DNA from: Thermoanaerobacterales bacterium
GTDB lineage: Bacteria; Bacillota; Thermosediminibacteria; Thermosediminibacterales; Tepidanaerobacteraceae
DNA: 64,000 bases
NCBI GenBank assembly: GCA_012840135.1
Contig: DUMA01000024.1
Location: 1-64,000 of the forward strand
Direction of reading: 5' to 3'
Under the pieces are notes generated by a model. The model did no database searches, was not told where the DNA came from, and saw only the letters and a program-made list of their open reading frames with translations. Below are positions 9,301 to 17,164 of this stretch, in pieces. Numbering within the stretch: the first letter of the stretch is position 1; the number at the start of each line of letters is the position of its first letter. Made by a program: the position numbers and the translations under genes.

Positions 9301-9907
9301 CAGGGATTTCGACAGATGGAAGCGGAGAGGACTGGCCTTCCCGGGCCTGTGGGATAAGGATGCTTTCCTGTTTCCGGAAAAGATTGAGGGAAAATATGTC
9401 ATATATCACCGCATAGAGCCGAGCATATGGATATCCTATTCCAATGAGCTGGTATTCCCGTGGCCCAAAAATGGCCATAAGATAATAATGGGCCCCCGGT
9501 CTGGCCTGATGTGGGATTCATTGAAAATCGGAGCCGGTGCCCAGCCTATAAAGACGAAATACGGCTGGCTTTTAATATACCATGGCGTTGACAGAGAAAT
9601 GCTGTACAGGCTGGGAGTAATCCTTGTGGACTTGAAAGATCCGGGACGGTTGCTTTACCGTTCACCAAACCCCATACTATCTCCCGAAACCGATTGCGAG
9701 ATAGGGAAAAAGGGTGAATGCTGGGTGCCTAACGTGGTGTTCACTTGTGGTGCAGTGCCGGCTCTGGATAAAGAAGTGTTGGATGATGACGATGAAATCC
9801 TGGTGTATTACGGTGCGGCAGACACCAACATATGTCTGGCTACCGGAAAGGTAGAAGATTTGATACCCGAAGAAGTGAGGCAGCGGTTGGCAAGATATAA
9901 TTATTGA
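6347..9907 (+). CDS. Bifunctional GT2-like glycosyltransferase / GH130 glycoside phosphorylase fusion
   Basis: A 1186-residue protein starting at GTG 6347 behind AAGGAGGG. Residues about 25-270 resemble a GT2/GT81-like nucleotide-sugar transferase related to mannosyl- and glucosylglycerate synthases (IIGIPFYNDEEE opening, MPRGINGKGW, a later GGYGIDPW). Residues about 300-860 are helix-rich and unassigned. Residues about 870-1170 form a GH130 five-bladed propeller: FSRNPILSP opening, GCEDPRV with the general-acid Asp, YHGVD, and a final YYGAAD. GH130 enzymes phosphorolyse or hydrolyse beta-mannosides. A synthase and a phosphorylase on one chain suggests a polymer or oligomer that is both built and recovered. 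The protein is cytoplasmic (no signal peptide). Confidence 0.75.
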   Translation: MEEYASVNLGNLFNETISKARHQVEQIEKADVIIGIPFYNDEEETLRKVVSIALDSLQTQQLQKLVVCAGDPAGGLALNKLMEEYKDVPVATFLMPRGINGKGWSIRAIFELARLYEADVILLEAGLDSRENMGLKPEWIDRLARPILDEYDMAIASFRRHPFEDMAGAMMVSPFISALYGIKLSDPISGVFSISHDLVEDFCAEFDQCREVVGGYGIDPWLVTTALRWGKRICEVQLGPKLTRATSSEKKMVFKQIAGTLFECINRDEEIWLKQKPAVRTPDVIGRESAEPPTEIICNFMDFLESFREGFFNYRDFLCGILSRESIELLEGFLNNSLYKIESSAWAKMAYEFLLAYNFRRDVEKEKILECAATVFDGVSACFLKEMTALEKVVARSGLDEERVMAARARDIFDEHRRAFMDGRAEFTERWVQKAEKTRPVLTPLDYLEFIPGVPIILPKKLKGADKREVFTGNIFKRLQKKYEVSFKNFLQMINIDSNAPSGEIARNYAKFMAQLEKTVDSLYPGDLYTEEGTMNMITKLFDIFPHKRITVVKWEILRKLLYEFPPRNLIIRMGFRNMRQLLDNMEVRDILTLAQFTEDKDYFDRIFHWLKDNLRPDSFEEVELSGMVVSRNKFPALNELREISDLNRLTARIAVMNLGKGMGGDYPKLRYFTRIAKSIVEAEHFSELWKTYARERKEVGRKFVNSILGHYGKAMFSAHHIFENWHHRQLTARLKKLASSLAEENRPEDASRIAAMAAGYGLSLVLEDGTFLPCSAWTWAGYSFKGGEGVPTPLSLHIERDWFNHDLLEELYKEMGYNPAEIMEQVFQLISQGRESSDLSVVLLGVKPPREEIVIQELENWPKARMLKRFSRNPILSPIKDHWWESKYVLNTAALRVKDRVYLLYRAFGQDEVSRIGLAISDGYNIIERLDKPVFVPETEQERKGCEDPRVVIIEDEIFMLYTAYDGVVAQIAAASIPVKDFLNRDFDRWKRRGLAFPGLWDKDAFLFPEKIEGKYVIYHRIEPSIWISYSNELVFPWPKNGHKIIMGPRSGLMWDSLKIGAGAQPIKTKYGWLLIYHGVDREMLYRLGVILVDLKDPGRLLYRSPNPILSPETDCEIGKKGECWVPNVVFTCGAVPALDKEVLDDDDEILVYYGAADTNICLATGKVEDLIPEEVRQRLARYNY

Positions 9908-9945
9908 TGATTAGTTAAACTATAAGGTGAAATCCTATATTTTGC

Positions 9946-9976
9946 GAGGGCGGGATGCTAAAATCCGCCCTTTTTG
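9946..9976 (+). terminator. Terminator of the glycosyltransferase/GH130 operon
   Basis: GGGCGGGA pairs with TCCGCCC, followed by TTTTTGG. It lies 39 bases after the stop of the fusion gene. Confidence 0.8.
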
Positions 9977-10078
9977 GTTTATTATGGGATATATGCAATT
10001 TCTGGCGAAGTCGTGCCGATTATTTGTCTGAAGAATTAGCTTTTTTCTCCAGAAAGCGGCATATGCAGGATACCGGTG

Positions 10079-10107
10079 TTGAGGCAGGGGTTTTTTGATG
10101 GTATACT
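10079..10107 (+). promoter_or_regulatory. Sigma-A-type promoter for the ftsEX operon
   Basis: TTGAGG (10079-10084), a 17-bp spacer, and TATACT (10102-10107). It lies about 115 bp before the ftsE start. The remaining sequence between 9976 and 10223 shows no gene. Confidence 0.6.
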
Positions 10108-10222
10108 ATAAAATGCTGGCGAACTATGATAATTTCCATATTTTTATAGTTTTTTATGAAGGAATTTTAAGATTGACGTCGAAGTTTAAAAGATAGGTGT
10201 TAATTCGCTGGGAGTGATTTTC

Positions 10223-10909
10223 ATGATAGAAATGTTCGGGGTTTCTAAAGTATATCCGGGCGGCCTGGACGCCTTGAAGGATATAAATTTGAAGATTTCA
10301 AGAGGAGAATTTGTATTTATAGTAGGCCCCAGCGGAGCAGGGAAATCAACATTTATCAAATTGTTGTTCCGCGAAGAATTGCCCACAAGGGGACAGATTT
10401 TTTTCAACGGCAAGAACATCACCAGGATGAGAAACAGGGATATTCCGTTTCTCAGACGGCGTATCGGTATTGTATTTCAGGATTTCAGGCTCCTGCCGGA
10501 AAAGACCGCCTATGAGAATGTGGCTTTTGCCATGGAAGTGGTAGAAGCATCAAGCAGGGAAATCAGAAGGAAAGTGCCCCAGGTGCTGGAGAGGGTAGGT
10601 CTATCCCACAAGGCCGACGCAAAGCCATCCGAACTCTCGGGAGGGGAGCAGCAGAGGGTTGCACTGGCGCGGGCGCTGGTGAACGAGCCTGATGTGCTGG
10701 TAGCCGACGAACCGACGGGCAACCTTGATCCCGATACATCGTGGGAGATCATGAAGTTATTGAGCGATATCAACAAGAGGGGGACTACGGTAGTGGTGGC
10801 CACCCATGCCAGGGAGCTGGTCAATGCCATGCGAAAAAGAGTTTTGCAGCTGGATAAGGGCAGGCTGGTAAGGGACGAAGAGAGAGGTGTATACAGCAAT
10901 GAGGCTTAG
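10223..10909 (+). CDS. ftsE: Cell division ATP-binding protein FtsE
   Basis: A 228-residue ABC ATPase. ATG 10223 (MIEMFGVSKVYPGG) has GGGAG upstream; a GTG nine bases earlier is less likely. Walker A is GPSGAGKST, the signature is LSGGEQQRVALARAL, and Walker B is VLVADEPTGNLDPD. FtsE works with the membrane protein FtsX to transmit ATP-driven signals across the membrane to cell-wall hydrolases. Here it overlaps ftsX by 11 bp and is followed by an M23-type protein, an S41 protease and a PDZ protein, the usual clostridial order. Confidence 0.93.
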   Translation: MIEMFGVSKVYPGGLDALKDINLKISRGEFVFIVGPSGAGKSTFIKLLFREELPTRGQIFFNGKNITRMRNRDIPFLRRRIGIVFQDFRLLPEKTAYENVAFAMEVVEASSREIRRKVPQVLERVGLSHKADAKPSELSGGEQQRVALARALVNEPDVLVADEPTGNLDPDTSWEIMKLLSDINKRGTTVVVATHARELVNAMRKRVLQLDKGRLVRDEERGVYSNEA

Positions 10910-11771
10910 GACGTTCAACTATTTTTTCAAAGAGGCCTTTATCAGCCTTATCAGAAACCGGTGGATGAGTCTGGCTTCCATAGGAGCAGTAGCCTCCGCC
11001 CTTATCATCCTGGGTTCCTTTCTGTTGATATCTGTAAACTTTGATCACATTTTGAAAGATGTGGAATCTCAGGTTGAAATAACGGCGTACCTTGAGGACA
11101 CGGTGGACAGCATTGGCATCACTCGCCTGAATTCACAGATATCTTCGATAAGCGGTGTAAAAGAGGTTAAGTTTATTTCAAAGGAGGCTGCTCTGGAAGA
11201 ATTTAAGCAGCAGGTGGGGAAAGACTTGCTGGAGGGAATCGACAATCCCCTGCCCAATTCTTTCAGAATAAAAGTCGATAACCCTCAGAATGTGGCCAGC
11301 GTGGCCGGCGAAATCCAAAATCTGAAGGGTGTGGAAGAGGTAAAATACGGAAAGGGAGTGGTAGAAAAACTGTTTAACATCATTTACTGGATAAGGCTCC
11401 TGGGTCTTGTAATTATGGTGGTTTTTGCGGCGGTATCCATCTTCATCATTTCAAACACCATAAGGCTAACGGTCTTTGCCAGGCGCAGGGAAATAAACAT
11501 AATGAAATATATCGGTGCCACCGACTGGTTTGTGCGTTGGCCTTTTCTCATAGAAGGCATGGTGCTGGGCTTCATCGGCTCGGCGATAGCTATAGGCATC
11601 CTTGCCGGCGGGTATGTTTATCTTTACAATATCGTAAAGCTTAATATTCCGATGATATCACTCATTCCGATGGAGGAGTTTTATAATTACGCCCTGGGCT
11701 TTCTGGCCATTGGCATGTTTATAGGGGCTTTTGGCAGCAGCTTTTCCATAAGGCGCTTCCTGCATGTATAA
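10899..11771 (+). CDS. ftsX: Cell division membrane protein FtsX
   Basis: A 290-residue protein from ATG 10899, placed nine bases after AGAGAGGTG inside the end of ftsE. One N-terminal membrane segment follows NRWMSLASIGAVASA, then an extracellular domain of about 120 residues (residues 50-165), then three more membrane segments ending in RRFLHV, with an IMKYIGATDWFVRWPF loop typical of FtsX. The outer loop of FtsX binds and activates peptidoglycan hydrolases or their activators. The next gene encodes a coiled-coil LytM-domain protein, the likely partner. Confidence 0.92.
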   Translation: MRLRTFNYFFKEAFISLIRNRWMSLASIGAVASALIILGSFLLISVNFDHILKDVESQVEITAYLEDTVDSIGITRLNSQISSISGVKEVKFISKEAALEEFKQQVGKDLLEGIDNPLPNSFRIKVDNPQNVASVAGEIQNLKGVEEVKYGKGVVEKLFNIIYWIRLLGLVIMVVFAAVSIFIISNTIRLTVFARRREINIMKYIGATDWFVRWPFLIEGMVLGFIGSAIAIGILAGGYVYLYNIVKLNIPMISLIPMEEFYNYALGFLAIGMFIGAFGSSFSIRRFLHV

Positions 11772-11810
11772 TGTGCGATGACCGCAGAGTTTTTGGAAAG
11801 GAGGATCGAT

Positions 11811-12953
11811 TTGAGAGGGAAAAAGCGTAGATTGATAACGGCGCTGATGGTATTAATATTTATTTGTGCCAATGCAATACCGGCTTTGGCCATAGACCTG
11901 CAGGATTTGAAGAAACAGCAGAGCATTATTAAGGCAAAACTTACCAATATCCGAAATAACCTCAAAGTAGTAACCGAAAAAAAGAGGGATGTGGCTTCAG
12001 AACTGGCCATCATCGAAAATGATTTGAAAAAGGCCCAAAACGAACTGTCTGCTGCCGAAGCCAGGCTCAGGGATACCCAGCAGAAACTGGTCAACACCCA
12101 GCAACAGCTGGAAATTGCCCAGGCTCAGGTTGAAGATCAGAGGGAGACTCTAAACACGCGCATGAAAGCTATGTATATGACAGGGCCGGTGGATTACATA
12201 GAAGTTCTGCTGGAATCCTCCAGTTTTTCCGATTTCCTGACAAGACTTGATATGGTAAAAAGAGTAATCGACTCCGATAAAAATTTGCTGGCGGAGTTCA
12301 GAGCGAAAAAAGAATTGGTGGAACAGAAGAAAGCCGAACTGGAGGAGCAGAAAAAGCAGATAGAGGAGCATAAAAGGACCATAAGCCTGAAGAGAGCTAC
12401 CATAGCTTCCCGGCAGGCCGATAGGCAGAGGCTTTATGCGGAACTGGAGGAGCAGAGAAAAGAATATGAGCGCCAGGAGGACAAGCTCCAGGAAGACGCT
12501 CAACGCCTGGCCAAGATGATTCAGGAACTCCAGGCCAAGAGCAAGAGAGCGTACATGGGGACCGGAGTATTTCGCTGGCCTGTGCCAAGCTCCACCCAGG
12601 TAACTTCCGATTATGGTTGGAGGGTCCATCCCATATTCAAGAGCAGGAGATTTCACGAGGGCATAGATATTGCCGCACCTACGGGTTCCACCGTAGTGGC
12701 TGCCGATGACGGAGTGGTGATTTATACCGGGTGGTACGGCGGTTATGGCAATACCATAATAATCGATCACGGAGGCAAAATATCTTCGCGATATTCCCAC
12801 CTTTCCAAGATACTGGTAAAAGATGGCGATAAAGTCAAGAAGGGCGACAAAATAGGTCTGGTAGGCAGCACGGGATGGTCGACGGGACCACACCTTGATT
12901 TTGGGGTGATAAAAGACGGTCAGCATGTCAACCCTTGGAATTGGTTAAAATAA
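11811..12953 (+). CDS. EnvC-like coiled-coil protein with M23/LytM domain
   Basis: About 380 residues from TTG 11811, directly behind AAAGGAGG. A signal peptide (IFICANAIPALA) is followed by a long coiled coil (about residues 25-245, rich in Lys/Glu/Gln) and a C-terminal LytM domain. The domain keeps the first zinc motif (HEGIDIAAP) and a HGGK/YSHL region, but the last motif is GPHLDFGV, where most M23 peptidases have HLHF, so one zinc ligand is changed to Asp. That fits either an altered zinc site or an EnvC-like non-catalytic activator. Its place after ftsEX supports control by FtsX. Confidence 0.85.
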   Translation: MRGKKRRLITALMVLIFICANAIPALAIDLQDLKKQQSIIKAKLTNIRNNLKVVTEKKRDVASELAIIENDLKKAQNELSAAEARLRDTQQKLVNTQQQLEIAQAQVEDQRETLNTRMKAMYMTGPVDYIEVLLESSSFSDFLTRLDMVKRVIDSDKNLLAEFRAKKELVEQKKAELEEQKKQIEEHKRTISLKRATIASRQADRQRLYAELEEQRKEYERQEDKLQEDAQRLAKMIQELQAKSKRAYMGTGVFRWPVPSSTQVTSDYGWRVHPIFKSRRFHEGIDIAAPTGSTVVAADDGVVIYTGWYGGYGNTIIIDHGGKISSRYSHLSKILVKDGDKVKKGDKIGLVGSTGWSTGPHLDFGVIKDGQHVNPWNWLK

Positions 12954-12963
12954 GTGATATAAT
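12935..12963 (+). promoter_or_regulatory. Internal sigma-A-type promoter for the S41 protease gene
   Basis: TTGGAA (12935-12940), a 17-bp spacer and a consensus TATAAT (12958-12963). It overlaps the 3' end of the LytM-domain gene and lies 35 bp before the protease start, so the protease and PDZ genes can be expressed apart from ftsEX. Confidence 0.65.
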
Positions 12964-12997
12964 AGTTAAAAAAGATTTCCGACAGGGTGGGAGATCA

Positions 12998-14257
12998 ATG
13001 CTGACAGTTAGGTGGAAAAATGTTATAAAAGTAGCGGTACTGTGTTTGGCGGTATCGCTGCTTTCATTTATACTGGGGGCCAGGGTAGCAAAAAGCCCCT
13101 TTTATGTTTCCGGTAAACACCTCAAAGAAACGACCTTTTTTGGAAATGAACAGGAGGCTGCTGGAGAAGCAGATGACCTGGAAAAGCTAAAGCCCGTAGC
13201 TGATGTAATGAAAATCATCAAGACAAAATATGTAAAAGATGTTAGCGATTCATCTCTTGTAGAAGGTGCCATTAAAGGCATGGTCCAATCTCTGAAAGAT
13301 CCCTATTCCGTCTATATGAGCCCTGCCGAGTTTGAAGATTTTATGATATCAGTGAACGGATCCTTTGAAGGGGTAGGCATTTCCCTGGGTTCCGATGAAA
13401 AAACAGGTGCGGTGATAGTGATAGCCCCCATAGATGGAACGCCGGCTCAAAAGGCAGGCATTCTCCCGAAAGACCGGATCATAAGAGTAAATGACGTAAG
13501 TATGGAAGGAAAAAGCGTAGATGATGCGGTAAAACTCCTGAGGGGGCCCAAGGGCACAAAAGTGACCCTGTACATAGAGCGGCCTGGAATGAAGAACCTG
13601 CTGAAATTTGATCTGGTAAGGGATAATATAAAATTGAAAACCGTAGCTCATGAAATGCTGGATAAAAATATCGGTTATATAAAAATCACATCTTTTGATT
13701 CCTATACATCCGGCGAATTTGACAGTGCCATTGCTGACCTGAAAAAGAAAGGCATGAAGGGACTTATACTGGACCTTCGAAACAATCCAGGAGGTTCACT
13801 GTATGAGTCTGTAAGGGTGGCGGACCGAATACTGGGAGAAGGTCTTGTGGTATACACCGAGGACAGGAATAAACACAGGCTGGAAGAATATTATTCGGAT
13901 GAGAGCAAATTATCCATTCCACTGGTAGTGCTGGTGAATGAAAACAGCGCCAGTGCTTCGGAAATACTGGCTGGTACCATTCAGGATCATAAGGCGGGGA
14001 TACTGGTCGGGACAAAAACTTTTGGTAAAGGGTCGGTCCAGGAACTGGAGCCCTTTGAAAATGGAGCGGGTCTGAAGATAACCATCGCCAGGTACTTTAT
14101 GCCGAGCGGAAGAAGCATAGATGGTGTGGGAATTCAGCCAAATGTAAAGGCGGAGTTGAACAAAGGTTTAAATCCACTTTCGGTTCCAAAAGAACAGGAT
14201 AACCAGCTGGCAAAAGCCATGGAAGTATTGAGGGCTTCCATAACTGCCGGCAGATAG
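12998..14257 (+). CDS. S41-family C-terminal processing protease
   Basis: About 419 residues from ATG 12998 after GGGTGGGAG. A membrane anchor (VAVLCLAVSLLSFILG) is followed by a CtpA N-terminal helical region, a PDZ domain (about residues 110-190, GVGISLGSDEKTG) and the S41 catalytic core. The catalytic Ser lies in ENSASASE and the Lys in GTKTFGKGSVQ, with an RNNPGGSL substrate loop. The mature enzyme faces outside and cleaves proteins from their C-termini. In this operon the probable substrates are cell-wall hydrolases or their regulators, which is an inference from context. Confidence 0.9.
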   Translation: MLTVRWKNVIKVAVLCLAVSLLSFILGARVAKSPFYVSGKHLKETTFFGNEQEAAGEADDLEKLKPVADVMKIIKTKYVKDVSDSSLVEGAIKGMVQSLKDPYSVYMSPAEFEDFMISVNGSFEGVGISLGSDEKTGAVIVIAPIDGTPAQKAGILPKDRIIRVNDVSMEGKSVDDAVKLLRGPKGTKVTLYIERPGMKNLLKFDLVRDNIKLKTVAHEMLDKNIGYIKITSFDSYTSGEFDSAIADLKKKGMKGLILDLRNNPGGSLYESVRVADRILGEGLVVYTEDRNKHRLEEYYSDESKLSIPLVVLVNENSASASEILAGTIQDHKAGILVGTKTFGKGSVQELEPFENGAGLKITIARYFMPSGRSIDGVGIQPNVKAELNKGLNPLSVPKEQDNQLAKAMEVLRASITAGR

Positions 14258-14268
14258 GGGCGGTGCGC

Positions 14269-15516
14269 ATGTTTCCTTTTTTTAAAATCATATACCTGAT
14301 ACTGCAGGGATTGCCCCAGGCCATACTCAATCCTTTTTTCTGGATAGTGGTCCTTATTGTCTGGACCCAGTACAATAAAACTGCCGAAATGGAAAAGAGA
14401 ATGTTCGGTACCGTAAAGATAAAGCCTCAGGAAAAAGTGCTTTATGCTATTTTTTACGGGTGTCTCGGCGGCCTTGCAGGGAGCCTGGTGGTGATGCTGT
14501 TGGGGGTCAGCATAACCGAAGCAGGCCTGGTGTATGTTTGGCCACTGGCACTGCTTTTGATGCTGGTTCATCCACATTTCATGTGTTTTTCATATGCTGG
14601 TGGTTTGATATCGCTTTTTTCACTTGTTTTCGGTTTTCCCAGGGTGGATGTGGCGGGTCTTATGGCCCTGGTGGCGGTACTCCATCTGGTGGAAAGTACC
14701 CTCATATTTTTTGCGGGATATATCAATGCAACACCGGTTTTTATAAAAAATGAAAAGTACGGTATTATAGGCGGTTTTTCGCTGCAGGAATTCTGGCCCG
14801 TCCCTATAATGCTTTTGATGGTCATCACAGCACAGCTGCCCCAGCAGACCCTGATTCAAATGCCCGATTGGTGGCCTCTTATAAGACCGTTTCCGGATGT
14901 ATTGAAGAATCCAAATGTTATTTTCATGATGATTCCTGTGGTGGCGGCTCTGGGATACGGCGATGTGGCGCTGACCGGGATACCTAAAAAAAGGTGCCGT
15001 TCTTCAGCTTTAAACCTTCTGGCCTTCAGCGGAATTTTGCTTGCTTTATCTGTGCTGGCGTCGAGAGCCAGGATCTTTGCCTTTATTGCTGCTGTCTTTG
15101 CGCCGGTAGCCCATGAATTTCTTATCATTTACGGCAAAAAATCGGAAAAGAGCAACAAACCCCTGTTTGTTCATCCGCCGCAGGGCGAGAGAATTCTGGA
15201 TGTAATCAAAGGTTCGCCTGCTGAAAGGATGGGCCTTGGCCCGGGAGACATAATCCTTTCGATAAATGGAAGGGATATAAAAAGCCGGGAAGACCTGGAG
15301 GAAATACTTTCGCAGTACCCCGCATATATCTGGATGACGGTGAAAAAGGTCGACGGAAGGATAAAAAATGCCGAGATGAACGCATATCCCGGCGGTATAA
15401 ATTCTATCGGAGCGATTCTGGTACCCGAAAATGAAGATGTTGCCTGTATTGTCATGGAGGAAGCGGGCTTATTTGAATGGATAAAGCGGCTCTTACGCAA
15501 CCGTGCAAAACGCTGA
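14269..15516 (+). CDS. Polytopic membrane protein with C-terminal PDZ domain
   Basis: About 415 residues from ATG 14269 (an in-frame GTG lies at 14263; the AGGGGCGG site fits the ATG better). Around eight or nine hydrophobic segments fill residues 1-290. A PDZ domain follows (GERILDVIKGSPAERMGLGP region, ING core) and a short tail. The topology resembles MinJ-like division/topology factors in Firmicutes, but homology is not claimed. It closes the ftsEX-linked operon and ends one base before the convergent racemase-like gene. Confidence 0.75.
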   Translation: MFPFFKIIYLILQGLPQAILNPFFWIVVLIVWTQYNKTAEMEKRMFGTVKIKPQEKVLYAIFYGCLGGLAGSLVVMLLGVSITEAGLVYVWPLALLLMLVHPHFMCFSYAGGLISLFSLVFGFPRVDVAGLMALVAVLHLVESTLIFFAGYINATPVFIKNEKYGIIGGFSLQEFWPVPIMLLMVITAQLPQQTLIQMPDWWPLIRPFPDVLKNPNVIFMMIPVVAALGYGDVALTGIPKKRCRSSALNLLAFSGILLALSVLASRARIFAFIAAVFAPVAHEFLIIYGKKSEKSNKPLFVHPPQGERILDVIKGSPAERMGLGPGDIILSINGRDIKSREDLEEILSQYPAYIWMTVKKVDGRIKNAEMNAYPGGINSIGAILVPENEDVACIVMEEAGLFEWIKRLLRNRAKR

Positions 15517-15517
15517 C

Positions 15518-16174
15518 TCATCTGCACTCAAGAATACGAAGCATTTCCTCGGCCGGGTCAATAATAGGAAACCCTACTTTTTGCTGAAGTTTTTCCTTAA
15601 GGTACGGAAGGTGAGTGCAGCCCAGCACCAGACAATCGGCTTTCCATTGTGTAGAAATAAGACCTATCAGATTGAACCTTTCGATGATAACCTCCGGATG
15701 CTGTCCAGCTTCAATGGCTTTAATTACCGGAAGCATTGAAATTCCGGTTATCTCAATAGAGGGATTATTTTCATAAAAAATTTTTTCGATGCCTGACAGG
15801 CACTGTCCATTGGCGGCCCATAGCATGATCTTATTAAATCGTAAAGCGAGGCTTCCGTATATGTCCAAAGGAGTTACCACCTGACTCTGGAAACAGGACT
15901 TTTTTATAGAATCAATATCTATGGCCGAAGAAAGGGAATTGCAATAGATCATGGTCTTGAATATAAAATTTTGCTCGAAGCTTAGGATTATATTCTTAAC
16001 TTTTTCAGTAAGGGCTGCTGGGTTCAAAAACTGCAGCAGATTTTGTTCCTCCGGACCGGAAGCAGTGGGAACGCCGACCGCTTCATAACCTTTCCCGGTC
16101 ACGAAATCCACTCCCATCTGAGTATCCACAGGCGTGCCTGCGATGACACCGATCTTTTGCTTTTTTTGATTCAA
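15518..16174 (-). CDS. Aspartate/glutamate racemase-family protein
   Basis: A 218-residue protein from TTG 16174, behind AAAGGTGATG. Two catalytic cysteines are visible: IYCNSLS near residue 80 and LGCTHLP near residue 185, the two-Cys arrangement of cofactor-independent Asp/Glu/hydantoin racemases. The N-terminal IGVIAGTPVDTQMG is the usual family opening. Substrate cannot be fixed; it is not MurI-like enough to name. It follows the metNIQ operon after a strong terminator and converges with the PDZ-protein gene. Confidence 0.75.
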   Translation of the reverse strand: MNQKKQKIGVIAGTPVDTQMGVDFVTGKGYEAVGVPTASGPEEQNLLQFLNPAALTEKVKNIILSFEQNFIFKTMIYCNSLSSAIDIDSIKKSCFQSQVVTPLDIYGSLALRFNKIMLWAANGQCLSGIEKIFYENNPSIEITGISMLPVIKAIEAGQHPEVIIERFNLIGLISTQWKADCLVLGCTHLPYLKEKLQQKVGFPIIDPAEEMLRILECR

Positions 16175-16212
16175 TTTACATCACCTTTGAAAAGACTTGA
16201 TTGAGAGTATGT

Positions 16213-16253
16213 AAATAAAAGTCAGAGGCGAGAAATCCATTCTCACCTCCGAC
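16213..16253 (-). terminator. Terminator of the metNIQ operon
   Basis: On the minus strand a 14-bp stem with two G-T wobbles (GTCGGAGGTGAGAA with TTCTCGCCTCTGAC, 4-nt loop) is followed by TTTTATTT. It lies just downstream of metQ. Confidence 0.88.
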
Positions 16254-16262
16254 TTATGTGTT

Positions 16263-17117
16263 TTAAAATGCCGGAACTACCGCTCCCTGGTATTTATCCT
16301 CTATGAACTTTTTAACCTCGGGGGAGTTCAAAGCCTCTGCCAGTTTTTTGAGCTCAGGCCTGTTTTCGTCTCCCTTGCGCACGGCCAGTATGTTCACATA
16401 CGGCGAATCGGCGGATTCGATGGCCAGGGCGTCTTTGGTGGGCACCAGCTTTGCCTCCAGGGCATAGTTGGTGTTTATCACAGCGGCGTCCACATCCTGC
16501 AGCACCCTGGGCAGCATGGCAGCTTCTAACTCCTGAATCTTGAGCTTCTTGGGATTGTCGGCTATATCATTGACTGTGGCTGTAATGCCGGCACCATCCT
16601 TTAATTTCAGTACCCCGGCTTTCTGCAGCAGCAACAAAGCCCTGCCGCCGTTGGTGGGATCATTGGGGATGGCTACGGTGGCGCCTTCTTTTAAGTCGTT
16701 CAAGTTTTTGATCTTTGTCGAATAAACTCCCATGGGCTCAATATGGACTTTTGCAATATATGTCAGGTCAAGGTTGTGGTCTTTCGAGAATTTTTCAAGG
16801 TAAGGAATATGCTGGAAATAATTAGCATCAAGTTGCTTGTCGGCAAGCTGCAGGTTTGGCTGGTTGTAGTCTGTGAACTCCACGATCTCCAGATTGATGC
16901 CTTCTTTTTCAAGAATGGGCTTTACTACATTCAGTATTTCGGCGTGGGGAACCGGAGAAGCGCCCACTTTTATGGTTACGGGTTTTGCTTCCTGCGAGCT
17001 GGTATTCTGAGATTGTTCACTGGAAGTGGAGGAAGCTGAATTCTGCTTTGCACCGCATCCTGCAATTATTGCCAGCAAAAGACCGAGGACAAGAACAAAT
17101 ACTAAAGTTTTCTTCAT
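16263..17117 (-). CDS. metQ: Methionine ABC transporter substrate-binding lipoprotein
   Basis: A 284-residue protein from ATG 17117 with AAAGGAG upstream; the longer open frame extends into the structured RNA and is not needed. The signal ends in the lipobox IIAGC. The mature part shows the NlpA/MetQ motifs VGASPVPHAEIL, VEFTDYNQPN, ANYFQHIPYL and the closing segment FIEDKYQGAVVPAF. It binds methionine outside the cell and feeds MetNI. The gene is separated from metI by about 310 bp that hold a structured element. Confidence 0.92.
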   Translation of the reverse strand: MKKTLVFVLVLGLLLAIIAGCGAKQNSASSTSSEQSQNTSSQEAKPVTIKVGASPVPHAEILNVVKPILEKEGINLEIVEFTDYNQPNLQLADKQLDANYFQHIPYLEKFSKDHNLDLTYIAKVHIEPMGVYSTKIKNLNDLKEGATVAIPNDPTNGGRALLLLQKAGVLKLKDGAGITATVNDIADNPKKLKIQELEAAMLPRVLQDVDAAVINTNYALEAKLVPTKDALAIESADSPYVNILAVRKGDENRPELKKLAEALNSPEVKKFIEDKYQGAVVPAF

Positions 17118-17164
17118 TTTTACATCTCCTTTACATTTTGATTGAAATAGTGTTAGAAAACCAT

